Of a stretch of 64,000 bases of DNA, positions 10,578 through 21,550 are shown one piece after another. The stretch spans positions 1,302,001 to 1,366,000 of the forward strand of contig NGZR01000008.1 of NCBI GenBank assembly GCA_002197995.1, written 5' to 3'. Source of the DNA: Gaeumannomyces sp. JS-464. Its lineage: Eukaryota > Ascomycota > Sordariomycetes > Magnaporthales > Magnaporthaceae. A model generated the notes under the pieces. The model was not told the origin of the DNA. It was given only the letters and a program-made list of their open reading frames with translations, and did not search any database. Each line of letters begins with the position of its first letter. The first letter of the stretch is position 1. The translations under genes were made by a program, and so were the position numbers.

Positions 10578-11152
10578 TTGTCAGACTTTTTAGCACCAAA
10601 GAGGGATTAGTTGATATTGTTAAGGTTCTGTCGCTTGGTTCGTTCTCTTGCTTCCTTTCCTTGAGGCGAGCTCCTTTTCTTATGTAGCTCCTTTGGTGAT
10701 CCTTTTAAGGACTTTGACCAGTGTATAACCCTGCTTGTGTCTATGTTGCTATTCTTATCCGTACAGGGTTTCCAAACTATGTCCCAGTCCTGAGGTGGCA
10801 ATAGTAGAACCTTTTGCCACACTGGAGCCTAGTTTTTGCCAGGGCGTGGTCCTTGGGATGCAACCTTAAATCCATTTTTAGGCTGACAGTGCTTGTATCG
10901 AGTGCACTGACCACTCCAGGTGGGATTTGATCTAAACCACCGCGCGCCACTTTGTAAACAATTTCCCAATTGACTGTCTACATCGAGATCACGCACTGTA
11001 ATGCCGGTAAAAATGTTGTTGAAGCGTTTAGACGTTTCAAATGTAAAGGCCCAACTGCCAAACCTGGTAGGGGAAATCTGGAGGTAGACAATAGTAGATT
11101 TTGTAACGAACAGTGGTGCGAGCCTTATGCCACTGCACCAATAGCACTCCAA
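10578..11152 (-). pseudogene. Remnant of an interspersed-element protein (repeat R1)
   Basis: One minus-strand frame runs from 11152 to 10607 with a single in-frame TAG near 10829. Its end (LLPPQDWDIVWKPCTDKNS...DTSRVIHW) is about 60% identical to the peptide encoded at 18707-18895 on the plus strand. Both copies end in the same DNA (ttggtgctaaaaa-gtctga). Conservation of protein sequence between diverged DNA copies argues for a transposon gene. I do not recognise the family; a retroelement gag/ORF1 is the likeliest type. Confidence 0.6.
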
Positions 11153-11449
11153 AAGGTCATCAATTTAAGCCACTGCTTAAATCGCTCGTTTGCACAGCTT
11201 ATCTAGGGAGTAATTAGTGCACACCACCACACTGGGCTGTTACAGATTTTGCTAGCTAGCGCTAATATCGGAGGTTTGTGATTTTAACGGCAGACTCGAT
11301 TACGCTCTGGGGTAGTGGCACAAACTGTGCAGTCGGGTCAGGTTTTCTTCCAGCGGCACTATAATGGGAAATTCTGGGAAATAAAGGTTCCAAATCTCTT
11401 TAAGTTGGCGGGTTTTCAGATCAAAGCTTCCAAAACAGTATTTAAGGTG

Positions 11450-11743
11450 TTATGTTTTAAACTCCGTATTCCATTCACTTCTTGCACGTTTGACTTCCGC
11501 GTCACACTCCTCCAGACTTGCCAAAAGCCCCTTGGTGTGATAGCGAAGCAGCGGCAGTATTGAAATTAAAAGATGATGCATATTTCTTAGATATGCAATT
11601 TCAGCTCGTAGGCGCCCATTCTCCCTAGTAAGCTCTGCAAACCTGTCCTCCTTAGACAATGAACCTTTAGGTTTTGTTTCTTCCGTTGCAACTGTTGTCC
11701 CGCCAAGACTACAAGCCTGAACGTCATAGGCTTGCAGCGGCAT
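11450..11743 (-). CDS. Small leucine-zipper-like protein (97 aa)
   Basis: Starts at the ATG at 11743. After a polar N-terminal third, residues about 34-95 are strongly helical with hydrophobic heptad spacing (RFAELTRENGRLRAEIAYLR, then LLISILPLLRYHTKGLLASL). No DNA-binding basic region is visible. It is a probable oligomerisation module or subunit of a larger complex. The frame is intact and unspliced; no neighbour suggests a pathway. Confidence 0.5.
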   Translation of the reverse strand: MPLQAYDVQACSLGGTTVATEETKPKGSLSKEDRFAELTRENGRLRAEIAYLRNMHHLLISILPLLRYHTKGLLASLEECDAEVKRARSEWNTEFKT

Positions 11744-11882
11744 TTTCAAATTCTAAAGGTTTTCTCAGTATTAAAAGTTGCAGTCCGGGCTATTTTCTAA
11801 GCCTTTTTATATTGGGAAGTGGGCCTTTCATTGACTATACGAAAATGGCTTTAAATTGGACAGACTATAGTCTTGTCGCCTT

Positions 11883-12143
11883 TTAACTCATTTCACAGGT
11901 AGGTCGGGTTTCCCTAGCTTTTCTTAACGTTGGAACCGATTTTGATCTCCGTTTAGATGTTGTACACGTTATAGTTCGTCCCCGACTTGGATCTCTTGTA
12001 ATCGTGTTCATCGAAACTACTGGACGCCCTCTGGAAAGCGTAACCTTTGTCTTTGTATTTGGCATATTACTCACCTTTTTACGTGTAGCTTTTGAAATTG
12101 CATAGACGATCAACAACCTGCAGTCTTCTAGGTATTTGTTCAT
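11883..12143 (-). CDS. Short hypothetical frame, possibly spliced
   Basis: An 86-codon frame with a basic, Ser/Thr/Arg-rich sequence. A GTGAGT donor after codon 24 and a TTCCAG acceptor 44 bp on would give a 49-residue product instead. Neither form has a recognisable domain. Confidence 0.25.
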   Translation of the reverse strand: MNKYLEDCRLLIVYAISKATRKKVSNMPNTKTKVTLSRGRPVVSMNTITRDPSRGRTITCTTSKRRSKSVPTLRKARETRPTCEMS

Positions 12144-12975
12144 TGCAAGCCTTTGAAATGTTTGGGGTAAAATGAAAAAGTATCAAAGCCCGCAAGGTGT
12201 GTAACAAATACATCGAATGACATTAAAAATAGCTCCATCAAGCCATAAACTTCTTTAATTCTATTACCAACACCTAAATACATGTTTATTACCAATGTTA
12301 AGCAGAGTCGGCGATTATAAGCGTTCTTATGAGCTGAACTAGATGAGGTGGAAAGAAGTGGTTTTTGAATTTTTCACACTGCAAGGGTGAGCTACAGGTG
12401 AAGGCTGTGAATGGATGTATATTGGATATTTTCCATAATGCAGTTCTTCGTTGACCAGCCCAAGGGTAGCACAGCGAATAAGCTGGTAGTGAGCTCCTCA
12501 TTGGGGGTTGTATTTATCTTCATCTCTTCCTAAGACCGTGCTACTCCCAAACCGGCTTGCAGGAGTTGGTTCTTTTGTTCAGAACAATAGTTTCTGCCTC
12601 AAATGCTTTCGTAAACTTCTGAAATATAGACCCATCCTTGGCTCCGTGCCCTTGATACGCCAGATTTTCGTCGGTTGGGGGCCCATTCTTTAGCCATTTT
12701 GAAATCCTCCTGGCCACTGGCGATGCACAAAAGGCGCAGCGGAGAAGCTCAGGAGACAATTATATATAGAAGGTCCTGGAAGCCCTATAACGGGTATAAA
12801 TTAACAGTTACCCTACCGATATATCCAACTTCCGTAGCTATCTTATAGAATAAGCACAATACGAATAACCATCCAGCACCCACAAGTTTTATTCACCTTA
12901 CCCAAACTACTCTGCATAAATTCTTACATATTATTCATTCTCAAGGGCTACAAGCTCGTTACAGCCTATCCAGCT

Positions 12976-13320
12976 TTGATAATCTGTACCTCAACGTCGT
13001 TTCCCGTCCTTTGTAAAAGCACTCGAAAAAGGACGCTTGCTGACTACTGTGAAGCTATGAACCAGGCCAAGTTGAACACATCCTGGCTATCCAAATATAG
13101 GGCCCAGTGGTTCAAAATGCTTTGTGTGGGAGCCAAGGTCGATGGTGACGCCCTTATTGTCAGCCTAAAAACGGCCGTGGGGCAAATTCTCCACCAGAAT
13201 GCTCGTGGAGTTTCTACAACCTTCTACAATCTCCTACAGCCCAGGATTGTATTACAGACCTTCATTTATCATCAAATCTTCGGTGTATATAAAGGGCCGC
13301 TCTCCATCAACTGGATTTGA
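12976..13320 (+). CDS. Hypothetical frame (114 aa)
   Basis: Open frame with a plausible segment from an internal ATG at about 13057 (MNQAKLNTSWLSKYRAQWFK...). No domain recognised. A TATA-like gtatataaaggg motif lies near its end, so part of the frame may be the promoter of something else. Confidence 0.25.
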   Translation: MIICTSTSFPVLCKSTRKRTLADYCEAMNQAKLNTSWLSKYRAQWFKMLCVGAKVDGDALIVSLKTAVGQILHQNARGVSTTFYNLLQPRIVLQTFIYHQIFGVYKGPLSINWI

Positions 13321-13332
13321 GGAGAGCGAGAA

Positions 13333-13374
13333 TAAGAATAAATCCTTTGGTGCTAAAAAGTCTGACACTTATCT
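13333..13374 (+). repeat. Fragment of repeat R1 (3' end)
   Basis: The stretch cctttggtgctaaaaagtctgac matches the ends of the R1 copies at 10578-11152 and 18555-18925. Confidence 0.55.
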
Positions 13375-13805
13375 TGACCCCGGAACACACAGCATTGTGG
13401 TGACCAGTACCGTTCGAAGTCTCCACACACCTTTTAGGTGTCATCGGGCACCCCCTACACAGGAATGTGGATGAAGCCCAACGCATTGATGGTTTTGAAA
13501 GCAACAGTAACTTGATCAATCTAGCTGAAGCTTTTACTTGCTTAGGAGTTTAAATACTAGTGGCAAAAGATGCGGTATGCCATGTACGTAGCCCTGCCGC
13601 GCTTCCCATTGTTATGTAAATTCTTTTATTTCCTAAGAACAAAGTAAACACCTTAAAGGCCCTCTCCTGACCCCGTGGTCGCACCTTCACCTTATGGAAA
13701 CGAACGCTCAAACAAGCAACTCGAGTTATTTTTGGACTGAACCATAGGTTACTAACAGGGCGGGCCACTGGTTTTCAAATTTAACCAAAAAAAAACCTCG
13801 AACTA

Positions 13806-14716
13806 TCACATCAGTTTTCCGTTTTCCTTGAGTCGGTCAACGGTTAGCCTTACAGCGTTTTGCAAAAGCTCTAGAGGACTAAGACCTTGTAATAACCCAT
13901 CTTCCCCGTTTTGTAACATTGTGAAGTCCGGAGAACCAGGATCGTCAGCTTGCAGAAGTAATCCATCATCGCCATTGGCCATATCGAAATCCAGAAGGAT
14001 GTCTTGAGGTGCTTCATGTGCGCCTTCCGTATCGGACTGTGCTACAGCTTCCGCTCCTTTTTGCACAGCGTCCTCTGCAGTTCTCGTCTCCTCTGTGAGG
14101 GTAGAATTGGCGGGTTCATCTATGCCGTGAACGCTGATTGTGCAGTGTAGCTGTGGGGTTTGCGCCAACACCCTTTGGCTTGCTGTGACTTCCCGAGTTG
14201 GGCTATTGGCATTGCCATCCTCCTCAACGCATCCGCCCTGTTTGCTTGTCTCGGCACAGGTTTTGTCGGTGCATTGATCATCGATCTCACCAAATGCATC
14301 GTTGTCGCTTGCATCGACCGTGGCGCCATTGTCGCTTGTTGTGTCGACCGTGATCTCTTCTAGAACGCAGGATGCCGGTTCCTTATTTCGTCCAGATCTT
14401 CGAGGTCTGCGTGACTTCCGTTGTCTCACTTTAGGTTTGTAGCCGGCCAATAACTGTTCTACCTGTGACAAATTAGCTGGCGGTTGGTAATAAAATAAGT
14501 CCGGCTACTGCTCACAAATGCTTGGGTATTTGGAAGTTCATATTCCTCGGGACGATGCACCTCCCCGCGTAGACCGTATAAGGGATCATCGACTATGAGC
14601 AAAACGAAAATCTTTCCGCCTTGCCCTAGCTGTCTGACTTTCCTGGACAGACTATCATATCGCTTTCGAACAAACTCCTTCCTCTGCCTATCATCTTTCT
14701 CGTCTTTTGAAGGCAT
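13806..14716 (-). CDS. MADS-like putative regulator (285 aa)
   Basis: Two exons, 14716-14516 and 14462-13806, flank a 53-bp phase-0 intron (GTGAGC donor, GCTAAT branch, CACAG acceptor). The start ATG at 14716 sits in ACCAAAATG. Residues about 8-65 (RQRKEFVRKRYDSLSRKV, then GGKIFVLLIVDD, then a PEEYELP end) follow the pattern of small fungal SRF-type MADS domains: a basic helix, then a hydrophobic strand, then a conserved proline region. A basic segment at about residues 75-95 (RQRKSRRPRRSGR) is a likely nuclear signal. The remainder is acidic and rich in Asp/Glu/Thr, as in activation regions. The MADS assignment rests on pattern only. The stop is TGA. Confidence 0.6.
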
Positions 14717-14889
14717 TTTGGTATTGTTTGCTTGAAAGAGAAAATCAGCTATGAGGCTGAAAACAAAAAATAGGCTTCTAGGCAAGCAGTGATATGTTTA
14801 ATATTGAAGCATTCCAATGAAAACCACTCGAAGCTAAAAACCATCGCTCTTATCCAACGGAGCCTTACGCTCATCTGTTGCAAGGGTTA

Positions 14890-15170
14890 ATACGTGAACT
14901 CGGTGTGTCCTGGCAGCTACCCTGGCGAATGCAACCTAACATGCATGTATTGCCTTGGCGGCCTTGAGAACCTTGTTGCAGAAAACGCCATTAAGGAAGC
15001 AAGGACCCAAGATGTGACACCGGTATCAACAACCCTGCTTGGATACGACGCTCCCAAGTGTGCCAAGATTTTGGAGAATTTTACCTTAATTTCTGGCTTT
15101 TAAACCCTGGCAATGCGGAGTCCCATGTGACAATCAGGCAGCTAAGGAAAAGTCAAGACATTAGAATGGA
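14890..15170 (+). repeat. Interspersed repeat shared with 59540-59830
   Basis: Shared blocks in the same order: ctggcgaatgcaacct-a-atgca, a gcttttaaaccctg/gcttttagaccctg block, and ggcagctaaggaaa-gccaag. Both copies are diverged; the element type is unknown. Confidence 0.5.
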
Positions 15171-17693
15171 AAGCCAAAATCGGAGGTGTGAGGCATACTG
15201 GCCCTCCAGCCCTTGAGGGTAAACTAAACCCGCCCCGCGCGTATAGGTATCTGTGCATCCGAGCGGTAGTAGTGGCCTTTTTGGCCCCGGCAGCCTGATC
15301 GGCAACAGGCTCGACCACTCCGACGGACTGGTAGCGTATCTGCTGAGAAGAACTAAAGTGTCGAAGAAAGGTATTTGATCAAGTCTACCGTTGATGATCC
15401 ATACCCACAGGGCCCAACAGACGTGCGGGTGTCTAGAAAGGTGAAATCCACACCTAAGCATAAATATGGGTCCCCTGCCAGTGCAGCCGCCAATAGAAAG
15501 TAAAATGCACTCCCTGGTGCTGGTACAGAGGGGTGCGACAGCCAAGAAAAAAGTCCCTTGCTGAAAAGGCCACTTCCCAGTGCAGAAACAGGGGCACCTT
15601 GCTAGCGTGGCTGCCAAGAATTCACTAGTATTGAAAAATTCACTCCACCAGTGCCACACCACAACAGGGGCCCCTTGGTCTAAAAATTGGTAAGGCTGCG
15701 CGTGCGTTAACGGGTGTACAGGTGTGTGTTTATCCGACCATGTCCGAACCTTCAATCTAAACCAGGGGCCCTGCCAGGCAGCTTTTTGAATGTACCTCGC
15801 GCTAAGCAGGTGGCCCGTGGAGCAGAAAGGACCGGAACGAGTGCGGTTTTCTCTGCGGGAGACTGCGATGGGTTGATGTCCGGGATCCGGGTGAGATCGG
15901 CTTACCCGGGCATCCATACTCGGGTTTTTTCGGTCTAAACCCGGTCGCCTTTTCGTGATAAGTGTTACGGCCAGACTAATGGAGGCACGATGGCCTTGCA
16001 TTGGCGCTATGAACGAAGATTCCACACTAAGGAGAGGGAAAGGAAAAGGCGCTCGTCGCGCCGGCACGACACGCGTCTGAAGTTGTCGCGATCTACGTGG
16101 CTTGCATGCTTGTATCTGCCCCACATATGCCCCACAGCTGTGGCGGTGCCACTGGACGTATGGCCTGTGGCGGGACCGTCACAATAAGCTGGATTTGGCT
16201 GACCGATGCAATGACATCAGCAAGGGGAAAACCCCGCAGGGGATTGTTGGCGGCAGCTTGCGTTCGCTTCGAAAATTCAGGAGCAGACAACCTCAGCGCG
16301 ACCTCGCTTTTTTGGCAGCAACACGACTGTGGACCGTTTAGCCGTAAATCGAAAAGCTGACCAACCGAAAACAGTGCCAGGGACACACTCTGTGGACGCA
16401 CTGCCGAGTGGCGGTCCTGCACATCCTCGCCAGATCTGCTCTGTTAACTGGCTTTGATTGTCTGGCTTTGGGCTGAATCGTGGGCTACAAATTCCATGCC
16501 GCATCAAGGGAGTGTCCTACTGTTATGGCGCGGCAGCCCTCCGAAGCTTGCCCCTCTAGTACGGCCCCAATTGAGTCACGTGCTTTGGCCTGTGCACCGA
16601 TCGGCCTATGCACAAAAAATCCGCCATGGATCCGGTGCTCTACACCGCAATGAGCTTGGTGTACTTACTACCTTAGTTCATTTTTTTATATAAAGGCATA
16701 TTGCAGCCAATCTCGTTTACCCTCTGTATATGCCGTAACACATTCGTGGTTATTGTGATACTGAAGGCTTGAAATGATCTGCATTTTTAAGAGCTCGAAT
16801 GTGATGCGGAAAGGGGCGATACAAAATAGGAGTGGAAAGAGATGCATAAAGAGGAAGGGCGGCCTGAGGCCCGGTTGCGGCGCGTGGGTCAGACCCTGGC
16901 CCGTGCACCGCGACCTCCCGCCACGTGCCCTGGACACGAGAGGTCCTGGGTGCCGTGACACGAAAAGGCATTTTGCATTGCAGGATCAGTAGCCCAATGT
17001 AACGGGCTGGGCCCTCTCTAGCGGTTTAGCAAAGAGTTGTTTAGAACCTTATGGAAACCTCTATTCTACGATTTGTTACAATTCTCATGGGTTTCAAGAG
17101 ACCCCAAGAGCACATTGCGAAGAATACTTCAGGAGCCCTCGGCTCACCTAGGATATCTTTCTTTCCTTCTTTTTTTCCCCATCTCGGATATACATATTGT
17201 AAAAGCTAGCTAATCGCGTCAAAACATATAAGTAAAGTAACCGCTGTAGTTTGAATTACCGCCGGGCCGGAAGCTCAGCAGCCAGCCCGAGGGCATCCCG
17301 GCGCGTCTAGCTCGGCTGTCTACCCGTTTAGACGAAGCCAGCTAAGGAACCCTAGTCTAGTTGCGACCTATCACGCGAGGGAGTGATGAACCCACGACCA
17401 TTGTGCCGTTTTACCTGAAACGGGGTGCTCTATTTGAGGCTATATGGGTAGTGGACTTAGTGGTCTGGTAAAGTAAAGTTGCTGCATCACGGGCAGCTAG
17501 TTCGTGCGTCCTACTAATTGAAGCGTGGATGGTACCATTGGAAGTCTCCATGTCCCATCCGCATAGCCAGGCACCTCCCCAGGAGGTGATAGGGGAGAAA
17601 TATCATTCCTAGCTTCTTTGTTGGCGTGAATCCCAATTCTAAGCGGGAATATGGGTGCAATTTCCTCTGGGATTCCCACCAGTAGGAGCTGGC
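15171..17693. other. Repeat-derived stretch without a supported gene
   Basis: A 323-codon minus-strand frame (15153-16124) is open, but its Pro/Arg/Ser/Cys-rich sequence has no domain and spans degenerate internal repeats (aggggyaccttg words at 15440-15690). It is more likely a chance frame. An LTR-like start (tgttatggcgcggc) occurs near 16521. Nothing else stands out. Confidence 0.4.
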
Positions 17694-17855
17694 TGTTAAA
17701 ATATGTTGAGCCATGGTCCAAGATTCCTTATATGCTTGTCTACCATACCTCTGTGTGAGGTGGGAGAAGGGCTGGTCTTATATACATAAGGGACAGCCTG
17801 GTGTGGCTCGTGCTCCAGTCACTGGCAGGGTCATGTGACATTTGGCATCTCAACG
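17694..17855 (+). repeat. Solo-LTR-like repeat (family C)
   Basis: Contains gaggtgggagaagggctggtcttatatacat and tggctcgtgctccag as in the copies at 52494-52642 (plus) and 32932-33094 (minus). It starts TGTTAAAATATG and ends ATCTCAAC. The TATATA in the middle could be the LTR promoter. No TSD seen. Confidence 0.65.
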
Positions 17856-18296
17856 CTGGCGTCCCTGATAGACGCTTGGACGAGATCGGAGACCACTTAC
17901 GGTTGCGACTTGAGCACGAGGGCCTGTGTTCGCCGGTCCTTTGGCTACACGACCCTGCAGGTGGTTGGCTCGTTCGTTCCCTTCGATACCTTGGTGTCCG
18001 GGGCAACATCGTATGTGCGCGTACCCTTTTCTTCTCTGTGATTCGTCAACATGACGACGATGATGCGTTTTCGTTTAACTGAAGTTGTTAAGGGGCAGAA
18101 TATTGCTACACTCTAGGAGATTCTAAAGTGACGGTGGAACCATATTGCAATTGTGTGGAGGATGTTGAAACATATCTTTTAGAAGGTTCCGTCAGCCTGT
18201 AACTCTATGTATATTAGGACACTCCCCTTGTCGAACTTTCTGAGCATCAAAAGATTGTTCTTTATTCTCCTTCTTCTGTCTCTTTGTGTCACGGCA

Positions 18297-18439
18297 CGCG
18301 TGGGGTCACCCCACGCACGGGCCTCCAGGCGCCACTAGATAGAGATTTTCTCCCAGGGCAGGCCTTCGGCCTGCAACTTACCTGAATATCAATCTACTCT
18401 ACTGCTAACGTTTACCTTGCCTGCCTGACAGCTCTGATA
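18297..18439 (+). repeat. Solo LTR with 5-bp TSD (chromovirus-related)
   Basis: Begins TGTCACGG and ends GCTCTGATA, flanked on both sides by CTTTG. Its right third (atctactctactgctaacgt) matches the LTRs of the chromovirus at 33201-41351. This copy fixes the LTR end at ..CTGATA. Confidence 0.85.
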
Positions 18440-18554
18440 CTTTGAGTGTGCTGGGCAAGCAGCTATTTATTTCCAGATCTGATCTTCTGGCCATGATCCT
18501 TTTCCTCTCCCAGTGATTGCTGCCTAAAAGGATCAGAACAGGAACGGAGTTTGT

Positions 18555-18925
18555 TGCAAGCTACCTGTCAGCCTAAAAATGGATTTGAGGCAAACTAGCC
18601 ACCATAACACTGTTGACGCTTATAGAACCTTTACGACTTGGGATCGTCGGCTACATCCCAAAAGACCACGTCCCAGTGGCAAAAGGTTAGAACTTAAAGC
18701 TCCAGTGTGGCAAAGGCTTCATTATTGCCACCCAAGGAATGGGACAGAGTTTTGAAACCCTGTATGGATAAGAATAGCCACAGAGACACAAGCAGGGCTA
18801 TACATTGGTTAAGGTCCTTGAGAGAATCACCAGAGGAGCTGTATAAGAAAGGCAGCTTACTCCAAGAAAAGGAGGTTAAGAGGAACAGAGAATAACAACC
18901 AATTGTTTGGTGCTAAAAAAAGTCT
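18555..18925 (+). repeat. Repeat R1 copy
   Basis: Opposite orientation to the copy at 10578-11152. It encodes the related peptide LLPPKEWDRVLKPCMDKNS...DTSRAIHW (18707-18895) and ends ttggtgctaaaaaaagtctga. Confidence 0.65.
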
Positions 18926-19710
18926 GAGACTACCCCTGCTCCAGCATTCCTACAACTGGGGAATAATCCTGCGGGATTTCTGGTTGACACTCCTCTCCTG
19001 TCTCTAGCCTGGATTGAGGAGGGGAGAGAGGGGGCGGTCTTTTGCCAGAGCGAGGAAGCATCATAAAAATCATTGACAGAAGTGCTATCCAAAAACATCC
19101 ATATCTCTTGATGCACACTGGGTTTAGTGTAGCTGCAGCTGCTTCGAGGCCGCGCAGTGCGCTAACCCTTTCAGCGACGAAGACGTAGCAGGACCGCACA
19201 TAGCTGCTGAAGCGGCAGCAATTGTATACGGAGGATACCGCTTCTGCATCAAACAGCTTGGAATATCCTCCTGTAAGCAGTCTACGTTGCGTACTCGTTC
19301 TATCAGGCGTTTAAATAGTCGTTTGCAAAGCGGATTGGCTTTCTCTGCTACAGTACAGTAGACGTTGAACATGGCCGCTTGTGCTGACGGTATGCGGGTA
19401 TGGCGGAGGATAGCTGCCGTCGGGACTGTCGGAGGACTGCTCGCTCTGCATATAGCAGCGGCCTTTTTATGCAAATGCCGGCGGCCTGAAAATTTTACGT
19501 CAAATCAATAGCTAAACCAGCGCAAGCCTGGAAGAGATTGAACACCCGGGAGCGTCGTGAAAAAAGCCCCCATCCTTCCCATATCTTTTAGCAGGCGTTC
19601 AGGGAATACAGCATCGAAGTGTCCTTTCAAACTGCTCGTTGTTACTATGGTAAGTACCTTTCCCTTAGCTAAGCTCATTTCTACATCGTGCGTAAGCGCG
19701 CATTACCTCT
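18926..19710. other. Unassigned stretch with a minus-strand open frame
   Basis: A 116-codon minus frame (19124-19474) contains a plausible segment (CKRLFKRLIERVRNVDCLQE) but has no domain or splice support. It lies just downstream of the receptor gene's stop. Confidence 0.3.
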
Positions 19711-21133
19711 TTATCCCCTTGGCGCTGATGTGACACAGACTTCCGTTTGTACTCTTATTGTATTATCCGCTTTTGAGTCACCGTTCCAAATATTCGGCAA
19801 TATTTTAACCAATTGCCTTATAGCAGGCAGGCAGGCACAGAATATTGCTGTAGCTTGTTCAACGAAGGACCAGATTACAATATCCACATTGTCCCAAGTT
19901 GAATTCAATGTAACAGTATACTGAATAACATATTTCATTCGTATCATTGAAGTAATACAGGCACTAGTAAACCACGGTTAGCTTGCTTAAAAGAACGTGG
20001 GGGGTTTTTACGTACAATAATCCCACACTTAAAACAAATAGAACTGCAATGCGCTTTGGGCGGCTAATATTTAGGTGCCATATTGCGGGAAAGGGTAAGC
20101 AAAGAATGAAAATATCCTCGGCAATGCTGAAACCTCCATTGCTATATGCAATGGGAACAATATCAAGACACCTGGCGTTTTCAATGGAACGATCCCAGAT
20201 AGAGGCAGCCGGATTGCATTGGATTGCGAAGAGAACGACATATATGATTCCGTGAAGGCAAAGAATAAGTTTCAGCATAAGAGAGAGTATCTTAAACCGA
20301 CGCGTGGTAAGGATTTGCTCAAGCAGGAACAAAACTGAAAGTTTGCTGCTGATTTGAAGGGGTACGTAGATTATGGAACCAATATAAAAGCTCTGAGAGG
20401 TTTAGTTAGATTTGGAAAGGAAGATAGCAAAATATAAAGCTTTACACACCATAAGAATCTTTTGTCCGTTACCAATCGGAATTGTCCAGTAATGCATGCC
20501 GAATCCTAAATTTGCGATATAGAGATTGATAGCCACTAGAGCTCCTAAGAGAATCTGGAAAACAGTTTAGTAACGGTTTGGTACTGTAAAATTTATTTAA
20601 ACTTACACTGCTTATGATTATTGCATAGTCATCTTTAGATAACATTTTCATGTAAGCTTTTACAAACAGCCGCAAAATAATAATTGGACACAAAAGTATA
20701 GAGCCAATTATCATAGCTAATCGGACATCCCGGCTCCTGGATGGTTTGGGATAGGCGGCACAAAGTTCGGCTTCGACGGTAACCGCAGCTATTGGATATT
20801 AGCCTCGCTTTGGTATTACGCAATGGAAAGTTTTCCTACCAATCTGGTCAAGAAAGGAACAGGCCTTCTGTGCACATATTGATAATTCGGATTGGAGTGT
20901 AATGTTCGAACAAAGACAAGATTCTAAATCCTGATAACAGTGGTCGGAATTAAGGTTGGCAGACAAACATCTATACTAAGAGAAATTAGGACTGTGTAGG
21001 ACTGTGCGTAAAAGGAGGGAAGACAAGCGCTTACAGCACACGTAGGAGTTTTAGACACAACATCTGATATTGAAAGTGCATATAGCCTTTCAGCCCACAT
21101 CAGGCCCACAATGGCAATAAAGGAGGTCCGCAT
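19711..21133 (-). CDS. CFEM-domain seven-helix receptor, Pth11-like (382 aa)
   Basis: Six exons: 21133-20993, 20930-20840, 20788-20607, 20554-20450, 20392-20016 and 19963-19711. Introns are 51-62 bp, the frame is kept at all five junctions, and the total is 1149 nt with a TAA stop. Order of parts: a signal peptide (MRTSFIAIVGLMW), a cysteine-rich extracellular CFEM module (residues about 30-87, with DLESCLCSN and CAQKAC), then seven predicted membrane helices. The first helix is near residue 103, and a DDY follows it. A TWDNVDIVIWS-type segment, typical of the fungal rhodopsin-like domain, precedes the last helix. Such receptors act at the plasma membrane; Pth11 in Magnaporthe senses surfaces. 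Only seven of the usual eight CFEM cysteines are present, and the first donor (GTCCTA) is weak. The tail after the last helix is short. Confidence 0.9.
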
Positions 21134-21344
21134 AACATATGTAGCGTTTAAAAGCGTACTATCCCTGGAATAGATTTTGACTAATACCCAATGGGCTGGA
21201 AAGGCTGTCCTTTGTAAACGACACAACAGTTCACCTTATATCAGCGACATAAGGTCTTCGGAAAGATGCATCAAAATGGGAGTTTTCGGCTTAACTGTAG
21301 GTTGAGGTCAGGAAAGATTTAGTTGAGCTACTAGTTAAGCAACA

Positions 21345-21550
21345 GAAAACAGAGCCAGTTTTGGGACAGCAGTCTGCGAACAGGCCTCAAAACAGGGCCA
21401 GTTTTGGGACGAACATGTGCTAAAACAGAGCCAGTTTGGAGACAAATAGGTCTCAAAACAAAGCAAGTTTTGGGACAAACAGGTCTCAAGACAGAGCCAT
21501 TTGGCCCCGTCTTGAAACCTGTCTGTCCCAAAACTCGCTCCGTCTTAAAA
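21345..21550. repeat. Degenerate tandem repeat upstream of the receptor gene
   Basis: About five units of roughly 33 bp built on tttgggaca...caggtctcaaaacagagccag, inverted towards the right end (cttgaaacctgtctgtccc). It lies about 210 bp upstream of the receptor ATG and shares GTCTYAARAC-type words with the array at 25680-26830. Confidence 0.7.

Noticed and set aside
15153..16124. 323-codon minus-strand gene
   Set aside because: Composition is unlike protein (Pro/Arg/Ser/Cys-rich, repeat-derived), with no domain or splice support.
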